Shown here piece after piece: positions 25,053 to 32,895 of a stretch of DNA of 33,504 nucleotides (position 1 is its first letter; the number at the start of each line of letters is the position of its first letter). The stretch covers positions 1-33,504 of the IMG/VR virus record IMGVR_UViG_3300025168_014165; one strand, written 5' to 3'. Made by a program: the position numbers and the translations under genes. The stretch is from a virus. Under the pieces are notes generated by a model. The model was given only the letters and a program-made list of their open reading frames with translations. It was not told the origin of the DNA and made no database searches.

Positions 25053-25959
25053 TTTTTAAACTATATTTTTTATTTATATATTTTATTATATCAATTTTAG
25101 CAGCCCATCCCAAAAATTTTTTAGCTTTATCATCTAAGTTTAATGTTTCTTTTTGTTCTGCTGGTCTTTTTGTGATATATTTTTTAGGATAATTTTTACC
25201 AAATGCATCTGCTATTTCATTTATGGAATAATTTTTACCTCTACCTAACTCATATGTTTTTCCACGAGTGTTATCGCCAAAACAAAGAAATATACCACAT
25301 CTGATTAACCCATCTACTATATCATCAATATGAGTGAAGTCTCGTCTTTGTTCACCATCACCTGTAATAGTTAATGGTTTGCCCTCACGATATTGTTTTT
25401 CAAAAATACCAACAACTGTAGAGTAATCACCTTCTTCTAATTGATGTTCCCCATATACATTATAAAATCTACATATCGCAGTTGGCAAATCATATACCTT
25501 ATCATATAACTTACATAATTGTTCACCAGAATGCTTTGACCAAGCGTATGGACTACTCCATAAACCCTTATGAAAGGTGCTTGATCCAGAGAATACTACT
25601 GGTGTATTATTTTTTCTAGCCCACTCCAATACATTAAGAGCACTATTAAAATTATTGCTTATTGCTTTGGTTGGATTTTTCAATGATGGTTGTATACGAG
25701 CTAAAGCAGCAATATTGAATATTAAATCAACAGGTTCTACTTGACAATCACATGAAACCTCACACTCACATATATCAGATAGATTCCACCATTTATCTTT
25801 TGATAAATCTCGGTCAATGTAAAGACACCCATTTTGTTCATTTTCTTTCTTACCGGTTGAATAATTGTCCACAGATATTACATCATGTTGTTCTTTCAAT
25901 AATCTTTTTATTAAGTTTGTGCCTACAAATCCAACACCACCAGCAACTAATATTTTCAT
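25045..25959 (-). CDS. NAD-dependent epimerase/dehydratase (GalE/WbpP-like SDR)
   Basis: 304 residues. GGVGFVG (7-13) binds NAD, IAALARIQPSLKNP (83-96), Ser124-Ser127 and YAWSK (Tyr138, Lys142) form the catalytic site, and FYNVYGEHQ and RRDFTHIDDIVDG are typical of UDP-hexose 4-epimerases and relatives. An insertion at about 62-73 carries four cysteines (ICECEVSCDC, C64, C66, C70, C72) absent from the family at large. A 4-epimerisation of a UDP-sugar is the simplest guess. It overlaps both neighbours. Confidence 0.85.
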   Translation of the reverse strand: MKILVAGGVGFVGTNLIKRLLKEQHDVISVDNYSTGKKENEQNGCLYIDRDLSKDKWWNLSDICECEVSCDCQVEPVDLIFNIAALARIQPSLKNPTKAISNNFNSALNVLEWARKNNTPVVFSGSSTFHKGLWSSPYAWSKHSGEQLCKLYDKVYDLPTAICRFYNVYGEHQLEEGDYSTVVGIFEKQYREGKPLTITGDGEQRRDFTHIDDIVDGLIRCGIFLCFGDNTRGKTYELGRGKNYSINEIADAFGKNYPKKYITKRPAEQKETLNLDDKAKKFLGWAAKIDIIKYINKKYSLKNE

Positions 25960-26591
25960 TTTTTTATCCCACTTATATCTTCATTATAAAATCTATTTTG
26001 CTCTACTTGTCTTTCTATTGTTTTAGGATGAGTAATAGAATACTTATGTCCTGTTGGTAGGTGAGCATAAGTTTGAAAACCGACTAATTGTTCATGAACT
26101 GGTTTTTCCCAACGAATGTTTGGTCGGTTACGAAAGATGCGACCTTGCCAATCAGGATAGTTTATCCAACCTCTTTCGTTTATTGTATACCCATACATTC
26201 TACAATGTTCTTCTGTTATTCCCTTTACGGTATTTACTCTTGGTAAGAAAATTAAGTCAACCGGATTACCTTCAAGTATCTCGTGGATGTCTGCCATAAA
26301 CCAAGATGAAATTATCTCATCAGCGTCCAAGTTAAAACTATAATCACCACTACACATTTTCTTTAGATAGTTTTTTTGTGAAGCAAAATCTTCCAACAGA
26401 TTTCTTTGCTCAAAGACTATGTTTTCAGTAGATACATAAAAATCTAAAATAGCTTTTGTTTTTTCATTGTCTGAATAATCATCAAGAATAACTATCTCAT
26501 CTTGTGGTTGTTTATACTTTATTAAAAACTTTAATAGCTTTTCAAGAGTAGTAGTTTCGTTGTGGGTTAATATAGAATAACTAATTTTCAT
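25956..26591 (-). CDS. GT2 glycosyltransferase (WaaE/KdtX-like)
   Basis: 211 residues, shorter than usual. SILTHNETTTLEKLLKF (6-22), IVILDDYSDN (33-42), FNLDADE (86-92) with DxD Asp89 and Asp91, and a C-terminal WQGRIFRN...VHEQLVG plus HPKTIERQVEQNRFYN match the WaaE-type core-glucosyltransferase layout. It is the first gene of the long sugar run, and its ATG at 26591 sits 6 nt from the -10 box of the promoter at 26598-26626. Confidence 0.88.
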   Translation of the reverse strand: MKISYSILTHNETTTLEKLLKFLIKYKQPQDEIVILDDYSDNEKTKAILDFYVSTENIVFEQRNLLEDFASQKNYLKKMCSGDYSFNLDADEIISSWFMADIHEILEGNPVDLIFLPRVNTVKGITEEHCRMYGYTINERGWINYPDWQGRIFRNRPNIRWEKPVHEQLVGFQTYAHLPTGHKYSITHPKTIERQVEQNRFYNEDISGIKK

Positions 26592-26626
26592 TGATATAAT
26601 TTACTATAAAATATTGATAAAGTCAA
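26592..26626 (-). promoter_or_regulatory. Sigma70-type promoter driving the sugar block
   Basis: TTGACT (26621-26626), 17 nt, then TAAATT (26598-26603), preceded by G, then ATATCA and the ATG. The sequence from the -10 to the ATG (15 nt) is identical to that at 1398-1412. The -35 overlaps the TGA of the upstream gene. Transcripts would be leaderless or nearly so. Confidence 0.75.
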
Positions 26627-27081
26627 GTGATAAATTGTGTATTTATCTGTGTAACTTTTAATGATGTTAACTTGGTAAGTTTGTATGACCTGTATGATCC
26701 TTTAAAATATTTATCAGCTGATATAATATCACTATAAAATCTTTTAGGTGTCATAGCACTTCTTTTCTTTGGATTAGCAATCTGCAATCTAAAGTATTCT
26801 TCTTTCAAACCGATTAAGTTTTCTACCTCATCTGTTTCTGTTTTTTTAAAGTCAGCAACAGTAAATAACTTTTTTAACTTAGTTGGATTAAGATAGTTTA
26901 TATTTAAACCCTCTAAATTTTTACTTTTCTTATTTGTATTTAGATAAAGTAGAATAGGTCTAGGATCCATAACACCTGGTTCTGAGTAATTAAATGTAAT
27001 TATCATACCAGGTAATAATCTACCTTGACCTATTGTTTGAACAGATTTAACTATTCGTTTGTTGTTGTATCTGCTCGCCAA
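26623..27081 (-). CDS. Conserved phage protein, function unknown
   Basis: 152 residues, TTG start at 27081 supported by GGAG 7 nt upstream; overlaps the previous gene by 35 nt. It begins MASRYNNK, has LLPGMIITFNYSEPGVMDPRPILLYLN (22-48) and GLNINYLNPTKLKKLF (58-73), then a basic C-terminal region (SYRSYKLTKLTSLKVTQIN). This reminds me of a T4-type phage protein family with GxxYxFxYxP...GLNLHYLP blocks, usually of unknown or structural role, but the recall is not firm. No enzyme motif. Confidence 0.6.
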   Translation of the reverse strand: MASRYNNKRIVKSVQTIGQGRLLPGMIITFNYSEPGVMDPRPILLYLNTNKKSKNLEGLNINYLNPTKLKKLFTVADFKKTETDEVENLIGLKEEYFRLQIANPKKRSAMTPKRFYSDIISADKYFKGSYRSYKLTKLTSLKVTQINTQFIT

Positions 27082-27463
27082 TGAGATTCTCCAATTTTTC
27101 TACCATTTTAAAAGCATCCGAAAATGTAGGCATTACTACTTCTGTAGCAGGATCTGCTTGAGCGTAAACTCTCCACTTTAACTCACCATCAACTACTGGA
27201 ACAACCATATAGTTTTCTGTTGTGAATACGGATGGCGCCCAATACCTACCCTTACTTGTCTCCACACATACTTCCTTAAAGTCATCAGGAAATGGTTTTA
27301 TGTGAGTTTTCATAGTTTTGTTAGAAGCGTAACCACAGGCTAAGCACTGCATATTCTGTTCTTCATCACCCAATAAAACCATTGACTCTAATATCTCACC
27401 ACCAACAACAGTACACTCTTTTGTGTTATTTGGACATTTGACTTTTAATATCATATCATCCAT
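27047..27463 (-). CDS. Zinc-ribbon-containing protein, unknown
   Basis: 138 residues. Two cysteine pairs, C10 and C17, and CLAC at 40-43, suggest a small zinc ribbon in the N-terminal 50 residues. The remainder has beta-rich FKEVCVETSKGRYWAPSVFTTENYMVVPVV and a helical, Gln-rich tail (LENLIGEQIQQQ). It starts directly at the stop of the GT4 gene (TAATG). Not recognised beyond this. Confidence 0.6.
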   Translation of the reverse strand: MDDMILKVKCPNNTKECTVVGGEILESMVLLGDEEQNMQCLACGYASNKTMKTHIKPFPDDFKEVCVETSKGRYWAPSVFTTENYMVVPVVDGELKWRVYAQADPATEVVMPTFSDAFKMVEKLENLIGEQIQQQTNS

Positions 27464-28818
27464 TATGTTACCTTTTTTAGTTTAGGTAGTTTTATTTTTG
27501 CTGGTTGTGGAGATTCACCACCGACTTTTTTAAGTTTAGGAAGTTTTAAACTGACAGGTTGTGGAATTGATTTTAATACATCATCTATAAGTTTATTAAA
27601 TTGTGTTGCCATAGCAGTTAATGAAAACTCTCTTCTGTTCTTCTTACCCAAACGAGTAGCTTTCTTTTGTATTAGTTTTCTTTTCTTGTGAAAAGTTCTA
27701 ATCTTTCTAACCACATCGGCTTCATTTACATCAAACCATTTAGATGGTTCTACAATAATAGGTTTCCATATAGCAGACTTAGGAACTGGTTTTAAAAAGC
27801 CATCAATTAACATAGATTCGGCATCTGTAAGAAAATCCATATGACCACTCCACTTTGGAGCAATTACAGGTAAGTCACAACAAGTAGCTTCTAACATTGG
27901 TCGTCCAAAACCCTCTCCGTGTGTACAAGTAATAAAAGCAGCAATCTTTGGGTGGTTGTAAAGAGTTGACATTTCTTCAATCGTTAAGTCACCGTGTATT
28001 AAATAAATATTTGGTAAATCAACACCCTCAAACATATCTTTAACTGATTGTATTCTTTTCTTTATGTCAGCTTTATCAAGAACACTAAAGTTAGCACCAT
28101 TAGTTTTAAGAACAAGTGCTGGTGGATTGGGTATATTAGAGAAAGCCTTTAAAAAAGATTTGATTAAAACACCAATGTTTTTTCTATCTTCTCCAAAACC
28201 TTGTTGTCCCCATTGTCCAACATGAAGATAAGCAAAGTCTTCTTTGATAAGTTTATCCAAGTCATTATATAAACCTCTCTCCAACTCATGTTTTTGTTTT
28301 GGGCAATATGCATCCGTATCTACACCCTCAAACAAAACTGAAATAGGTTTTTCATTTTTTATTTCACCCACTTTTTGTTTTTGTCCGTTAGGAGCATCTT
28401 GCATCTTATCAAATGTACATCTGTTAAATGTGTCTGCTGTAAACTTAGATGGAACTATATTAAGGTTCATCTTGTTCATACCATCTAAAAATTGAGGAGA
28501 TACAACATCAGTTTCTACACCAGCAGTTATACCGATATTAACTTTACCACCTTGAATAAACTCATTAGGTATTCTAATATCGATAACAACATCAGGTTGA
28601 CTTGTTATTTTATCTTGTGTTGTAAAACTACTTAACAACTTCTGATGTCTTTTGACTTCAGGTCGTAAGTGATTTCTAGGTGTTGAACCCCACTTAACAT
28701 CTAAACATTTAATGTCTAAATCTTCTCTATCCATAATAGAATAATAGATTGAACGAGCATGGTCACCATACCCACTACGGGTATTAAAAGGTGCAATCAT
28801 AACTACTGAACGTTTCAT
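27463..28818 (-). CDS. GT4 glycosyltransferase with repeated C-terminal tail
   Basis: 451 residues from the ATG at 28818 (ATGA overlap with the previous gene; the frame opens 12 codons earlier). A GT-B fold: MKRSVVMIAPFNTRSGYGDHARS for the N-terminal Rossmann half, LFEGVDTDAY at the domain hinge, and THGEGFGRPMLEA (299-311) with the E-x7-E signature (Glu302, Glu310) for sugar-nucleotide binding. Residues about 419-450 are two copies of a PQP-x4-LPKLKKV motif, Lys/Pro rich and probably disordered. Paired with another GT4 gene upstream. Confidence 0.88.
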   Translation of the reverse strand: MKRSVVMIAPFNTRSGYGDHARSIYYSIMDREDLDIKCLDVKWGSTPRNHLRPEVKRHQKLLSSFTTQDKITSQPDVVIDIRIPNEFIQGGKVNIGITAGVETDVVSPQFLDGMNKMNLNIVPSKFTADTFNRCTFDKMQDAPNGQKQKVGEIKNEKPISVLFEGVDTDAYCPKQKHELERGLYNDLDKLIKEDFAYLHVGQWGQQGFGEDRKNIGVLIKSFLKAFSNIPNPPALVLKTNGANFSVLDKADIKKRIQSVKDMFEGVDLPNIYLIHGDLTIEEMSTLYNHPKIAAFITCTHGEGFGRPMLEATCCDLPVIAPKWSGHMDFLTDAESMLIDGFLKPVPKSAIWKPIIVEPSKWFDVNEADVVRKIRTFHKKRKLIQKKATRLGKKNRREFSLTAMATQFNKLIDDVLKSIPQPVSLKLPKLKKVGGESPQPAKIKLPKLKKVT

Positions 28819-30176
28819 ACTGCCTCCATAGTGTATTTTTCTTTTGGTTTCCAATTATCAAATGCCCCATCCATAGAACTAATAAACTCTTGTCCCATAG
28901 CTTTTGATGTCATTAGATTTTCTTTACAAAACTTAGTTCCCAATGAACCAAGTCTTTTTCTTTCTTCCCTACCTAAGTCGTATAGTTTCTTTAACTGAAC
29001 AGCAGCATCTTCTGGCTGACATCTATCATCAAAAATATAAGGTGTCATAGGTGAACCTTGAAGTGAACGATTAGTTGGATAAACAGGAAATACCCACTCA
29101 CCATGTTCAGTATAAGTTCCTTTATGATTAGAACCTAACTCGACATAATCTTCAGGTGTTAAAAACTCACCATCTTTCCTAAAACCACATTGGTCTTGTA
29201 GACCACCAGTAACATTAACAATGATTGGTGTTCCAACGGTAAGAGCTTCAGCACTACCTAATCCAAATCCCTCGTTACTAGCCAAGTTAATATAAACATC
29301 AGCAGAGTTAAATAGTAGATTCATGTCATTATCATTAAATGGTCGTCTATCTGTTTCATATGTAAAACAAACATCATATTCAGGACATAAGTGTTTATGA
29401 ACTCTTGGTAAATCTGTTCCGTTATCATCAACTGGTGAACAATGAAATACCAACACACACTCTTCTCTTTGTTCAGGTGTTAAACCATCCATAAAGTATT
29501 TATATGCCAATAAAACATCACCAGGTTGTTTTCTTCTGATGTTTCTATTACTATAAAGTATCTTAAATTTCTTGTTAGCGATACCATGTTTAGAGTTAAA
29601 ATCAATTAAAGAAACATTATCATCTTCTATCTTATTAAATCTTCTTTCTGATATACCATGAGGCACATAAGTTATTTGCCAATCTTCATAATCAGGTAAT
29701 AATCTTTTATTGATTCCATACGTTTGTTTTGATATACCCATCAACAAATCAGAACTCTTGTAGTAGTTTGTATTGTATTGTGGATCTGGTAAGTCATCCC
29801 ATATATTATAATAAAAGATAGGAATATCTCTACGGATTTCTGCTTCCATGTTATAAAACCAAATCCAAAATCTAGGATCAGTATAATGAAGTATAGCATC
29901 TGGTTTTTCTATAGCAATAACATCTCTTAATAAATCTTCATTACCATAACCATCAACTGGATATATTCTCAAGTAGCCATCTTTTATACCAAAATCTTTT
30001 TGGAGATGTTCTGACATGTCAATAACTTTTCCAGCTTCAGGATGTTTGATAGCTCCACCCATCTGAACCCAATCATATTCATTTAATGTCTCAAATACAA
30101 TATCTTTAGATACCGTAGCTACGCCACTATGCATTCTCAAGTCATCAGACATTAGTAATATTTTCTTCTTAGCCAT
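28815..30176 (-). CDS. GT4-like glycosyltransferase
   Basis: 453 residues. MAKKKILLMSDDLRMHSGVATVSKDI (1-26) is a GT-B N-terminal Rossmann start; ITYVPHGISERRF (168-180) precedes the C-terminal domain; ASNEGFGLGSAEALTVGTPIIV (299-320) carries Glu302 and Glu310 of the E-x7-E signature. Several insertions (QDQCGFRKDGEF and the NRSLQGSP segment) distinguish it. Soluble; it could modify phage or host structures. It overlaps the following GT4 by 4 nt and the preceding helical protein by 8 nt. Confidence 0.88.
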   Translation of the reverse strand: MAKKKILLMSDDLRMHSGVATVSKDIVFETLNEYDWVQMGGAIKHPEAGKVIDMSEHLQKDFGIKDGYLRIYPVDGYGNEDLLRDVIAIEKPDAILHYTDPRFWIWFYNMEAEIRRDIPIFYYNIWDDLPDPQYNTNYYKSSDLLMGISKQTYGINKRLLPDYEDWQITYVPHGISERRFNKIEDDNVSLIDFNSKHGIANKKFKILYSNRNIRRKQPGDVLLAYKYFMDGLTPEQREECVLVFHCSPVDDNGTDLPRVHKHLCPEYDVCFTYETDRRPFNDNDMNLLFNSADVYINLASNEGFGLGSAEALTVGTPIIVNVTGGLQDQCGFRKDGEFLTPEDYVELGSNHKGTYTEHGEWVFPVYPTNRSLQGSPMTPYIFDDRCQPEDAAVQLKKLYDLGREERKRLGSLGTKFCKENLMTSKAMGQEFISSMDGAFDNWKPKEKYTMEAV

Positions 30177-30411
30177 TTATAACCTCTTTATTTCTATTAC
30201 CACTTTCAAAATATTTATTTAATACATTTAGTTTATCGTCATAATCAGCGATAATTGCTAATTCTTTTTCAATCGTATCCATAATATCAGGATGTTCTGC
30301 TAAACCAAAAGCATTTTCTAATAAATTTTCAATATTTATACGATGCTTTTCGATATGAGCCTTAAAATGTAATTTACTTGCATTTACCAAATCATCTCTC
30401 AAGTTAATCAT
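30169..30411 (-). CDS. Small helical protein, unknown
   Basis: 80 residues, almost entirely predicted helix (INLRDDLVNASKLHF, KHRINIENLLENAF, DTIEKELAIIADYDDKLNVLNKYF), with charged faces that suit a coiled coil. No known motif. The ATG at 30411 overlaps the stop of the RHH-like gene by 1 nt. Co-expression with GT4 and RHH genes is likely, function unknown. Confidence 0.6.
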   Translation of the reverse strand: MINLRDDLVNASKLHFKAHIEKHRINIENLLENAFGLAEHPDIMDTIEKELAIIADYDDKLNVLNKYFESGNRNKEVING

Positions 30412-30614
30412 TAGAACTGACTCCCACTTGTATGTAGTTTATCATAACTTTCTATGCTTTCTTGTATAACATTATCATGAACATATTGATGAACTGAGCG
30501 ATTAACTAATTTTTGTAAATTCATTGATGAGTTGACCGTTCTAAGTTTAAAATCTTCATATAACGATTTAAGAATTTTTACCGATGTCAACTTTGTTAAA
30601 GTATCTTTTTTCAT
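30411..30614 (-). CDS. Ribbon-helix-helix-like small DNA-binding candidate
   Basis: 67 residues. LTSVKILKSLYEDFKLRTVNSSMNLQKLVNRSVHQYV (9-45) has the spacing of a beta strand (SVKI) followed by two helices, as in Arc/MetJ-type proteins, where the strand pair reads the operator as a dimer. A short acidic tail follows. It begins 27 nt after the AT-rich element at 30641-30657, which might be its own operator; that is inference. Phage RHH proteins are often transcription regulators. Confidence 0.6.
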   Translation of the reverse strand: MKKDTLTKLTSVKILKSLYEDFKLRTVNSSMNLQKLVNRSVHQYVHDNVIQESIESYDKLHTSGSQF

Positions 30615-30659
30615 AACCTATTCCTCGTTGTCTATAACTAGTATATATAAATATATAGT
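30615..30659. promoter_or_regulatory. Intergenic gap with AT element shared with 15975-16044
   Basis: 45 nt between the SLOG stop and the RHH-like start. The 17-mer at 30641-30657 is identical to one at 16007-16023. On the minus strand it reads as a near-palindrome (7 nt arms around TT) and is followed by ACGAGG before the ATG, the Shine-Dalgarno site. It may be a promoter or an operator for the RHH protein. Confidence 0.35.
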
Positions 30660-31076
30660 TTAATTAATAACAAGGGTTTTTTTTCCAAACTTATTAGCAT
30701 ATTTAATCGTTGACATAGAGCCTTTAGACTCAACTCCTCTTGGAACAAAAGAAACAACATATTCTGAATAAGCAGCTATGATTTTGTTTCTAACATAATA
30801 GTTTTTTACGCTATATGGTTTACTATAATCTTTTTTATCTTTTGGGCAATATAAATTCCAATGTTCGTGTTGTGGTGGAAACTCTTGATATTGTAATCCT
30901 AGTTCTAAAGCATACTTTTTAGCGTAATAGTCAGCGCCTGTTTTACAACCACCACTAACTATGATTGTATCGGCACCCTTATCAGTTTTCAACTTATAGA
31001 TAAATTCTTTTATCTTTCTTCGGTTTTCGTACTTACGACTACCTACTATTGCTACTCTTAAAGTACCTTTCCCCAC
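30660..31076 (-). CDS. SLOG/DUF2493-like Rossmann protein
   Basis: 138 residues, GTG start at 31076 (GGAG 8 nt upstream, no in-frame ATG before the fold). VAIVGSRKYENRRKI (8-22), IIVSGGCKTGADYYAKKYALELG (38-60) and SKGSMSTIKYANKFGKKTLVI near the end match the nucleotide-binding SLOG fold (DprA, LOG and YspA relatives). Members sense or process nucleotides or nucleotide-derived ligands, including in anti-phage systems. Role in this phage unknown. It overlaps the nuclease gene by 19 nt. Confidence 0.75.
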   Translation of the reverse strand: MGKGTLRVAIVGSRKYENRRKIKEFIYKLKTDKGADTIIVSGGCKTGADYYAKKYALELGLQYQEFPPQHEHWNLYCPKDKKDYSKPYSVKNYYVRNKIIAAYSEYVVSFVPRGVESKGSMSTIKYANKFGKKTLVIN

Positions 31077-31921
31077 TCACAATGCTCCGTTTTTACAAAC
31101 TCACAGAACTTACAAGCACTACCAGGAGAAGCATTGTAATTTCTATCTGTTTTATGGTTTCCACTTTTATCATAGATAGCCTCACGAAATTCTGTAAAGG
31201 CTTTTATAGTTTTATTTACACTAACTTTACCATTGGCAGGCTCAAATCTCTGTAACCTACTGATAGGAAAGTCACTTTGTTTTGCTATCTTTCTTTTTAG
31301 TATCAAGAACTCCACAGATATTTTATCCAATGGAACATCAAACTTTTCTGAATAAAATTGTTTGTAAAGTAATAACTGAGCTTTCTTGTAAAAGTTCTTC
31401 TTATGATAATCTGTCCAACTTCTCGTAGAAGTTTTAAGGTCAATAATAGTTATCTTACCTGATATCTTATTTCGTATCACAACATCAAGAAAACTTTTTA
31501 ACTCTACGTTCTCTTGTAGTTCTATAGTTATAGGCAACTCAATCCCAACTAACTCGTAGTTCTTTTTCATGAAATACTTACCACGATGTTTTCTGAAATG
31601 TTCAAGTATAGCCAAACCATCTTGATAAAACTCAACCATTTCATCTTGACTACAAGGTAAGGTTTCTTGACCTTCTTTTATGAGTTTAAACTCACCCATC
31701 ATTTCAGTTTTCAACATACCATTTAGGTCGAGTGCTTCAGCAGCTACGATAGAAGTACCATACATCACCGTGAGATATTCTTGTATCACGGTGTGCATAG
31801 CAGTTCCAAAAAGAGTATGTATATTGCCGGTAAAAGTTCCTAGCTTGTCTATATAACGAAGTTTCCACTTGAGGTTACATTCACTATAAGAAACAAACTG
31901 ACTATGTGATACATGTCCCAT
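31058..31921 (-). CDS. PD-(D/E)XK nuclease with Cas4/AddB-type Fe-S cysteines
   Basis: 287 residues. RecB/Cas4-like exonuclease core: GTAMHTVIQEYL (39-50, His43), SFLDVVI (143-149, Asp146), ITIIDLKTSTRSW (157-169, Asp161 and Lys163) and Gln182. Cys15 plus Cys270, Cys273 and Cys281 give the four-Cys arrangement that holds a [4Fe-4S] cluster in Cas4 and AddB. Single-strand exonuclease activity in recombination or DNA processing is expected; Cas4-type proteins are found in several phages. It shares a TAATG junction with the ClpP-like gene. Confidence 0.85.
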   Translation of the reverse strand: MGHVSHSQFVSYSECNLKWKLRYIDKLGTFTGNIHTLFGTAMHTVIQEYLTVMYGTSIVAAEALDLNGMLKTEMMGEFKLIKEGQETLPCSQDEMVEFYQDGLAILEHFRKHRGKYFMKKNYELVGIELPITIELQENVELKSFLDVVIRNKISGKITIIDLKTSTRSWTDYHKKNFYKKAQLLLYKQFYSEKFDVPLDKISVEFLILKRKIAKQSDFPISRLQRFEPANGKVSVNKTIKAFTEFREAIYDKSGNHKTDRNYNASPGSACKFCEFVKTEHCEWGKVL

Positions 31922-32520
31922 TATATTATCTCGTCAATCATCCCATATTTTAAACAAGTTTGAGCATCCCACATTAAATCGTGTTTTAGCATTTCATCAA
32001 GTTTTTTCATAGGTAATTTAGTGTATTGTTTATAAATGTCTTTTATTGTTTTCATCATTAAGTCTAAGTTTTTCTTTTCATCATCAAAGTTGGAATATGT
32101 TCCCCAAAAGTTACTGCTTAATTGGTGGATTAACATATAAGAGTTTCTACTCATAAACCTTCTCTTACCGACCACACTTAAAAATGTTCCAGCACTAGCA
32201 GAGAATCCATCTACATAAGTTTCAACAGGAACTTTACATCTTAACATAGTATCCATAGAAGCAATACCACTTACTATACTGCCACCACCTGAATTAATAT
32301 GTATCTTAATAGGTGGTGGTAATATACCAAGAGTTTGTGACAAAGTCAAGGACTTTCCTTCTAATTCACCAATTTTTTTGTTTAACTCACTACATGAGTT
32401 TCTGTTTACGCCAGAGTAGAAGTATATTTTGTTGTCTTGAACTGAAATATGTTTTTCAGCAACATCACCATTATATTTTCTATCTGGTGTTTCTTTCTTA
32501 GCTCCCCAATGTCTTTCCAT
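31921..32520 (-). CDS. clpP: ClpP-like serine protease
   Basis: 199 residues. IHINSGGGSI (73-82), GFSASAG (105-111) with nucleophile Ser109, LIHQLSS (130-136) with His132, and Asp181 in KHDLMWDA complete the Ser-His-Asp triad. The order and spacing match ClpP, and the length suits the family. The first about 25 residues are charged and may be a propeptide. It may work with host Clp ATPases or cleave phage head proteins. It is a different family from the T4 gp21 prohead protease. Confidence 0.9.
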   Translation of the reverse strand: MERHWGAKKETPDRKYNGDVAEKHISVQDNKIYFYSGVNRNSCSELNKKIGELEGKSLTLSQTLGILPPPIKIHINSGGGSIVSGIASMDTMLRCKVPVETYVDGFSASAGTFLSVVGKRRFMSRNSYMLIHQLSSNFWGTYSNFDDEKKNLDLMMKTIKDIYKQYTKLPMKKLDEMLKHDLMWDAQTCLKYGMIDEII

Positions 32521-32894
32521 TATTTACCCCATTTACCATTTTTTACAATTGTTGCCATTATGCCATAATTAGATACATCTAAATAAGCATCTTCCATCGG
32601 CTCACCTTGTACTGCATTGTCCCTACCACTCATTAGTAAAGTTTTTAGTCTTTGTATCTTATCGTTCATACGAAACCATAAACCAGTAAGTGATAGATGA
32701 ACTTCTTCTTCGGTCTGTAATTGTGTTCCTACAGAAATATTACCAGGACCATAATCATGTTGTTTTTTAAGAAATAGTTCGTATTGTTCTCTTTGTAACC
32801 TACGAAACTCTTTAGTCATTTCCGGCCATTCTTTCTCCATCTGTTCGACTATAGGATGTTCTTCAGTAATTAACTCTCGTTCTTTTATTTGCAT
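32520..32894 (-). CDS. Nmad1/DUF1599-like protein
   Basis: 124 residues. KKQHDYGPGNI (43-53), FRMNDKIQRLKTLL (73-86) and MEDAYLDVSNYGIMA (99-113) recall the helical DUF1599 (nucleotide modification associated domain 1) family, with K..DYG, DK..RL and D..L..Y blocks in order. These proteins have been linked by context to base-modification systems of phages. This is a recall-based call; no modification enzyme is visible next to it. Start at ATG 32894; TAATG with the ClpP-like gene. Confidence 0.7.
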   Translation of the reverse strand: MQIKERELITEEHPIVEQMEKEWPEMTKEFRRLQREQYELFLKKQHDYGPGNISVGTQLQTEEEVHLSLTGLWFRMNDKIQRLKTLLMSGRDNAVQGEPMEDAYLDVSNYGIMATIVKNGKWGK

Positions 32895-32895
32895 G

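Noticed and set aside
25071-25078. T4 late-promoter-like TATAAATA on the minus strand ahead of 25052
   Set aside because: About six chance matches per strand are expected in a sequence this AT-rich. Other matches lie in coding sequence (near 14731, 16511 and 24592), and this one sits inside the previous gene's end.
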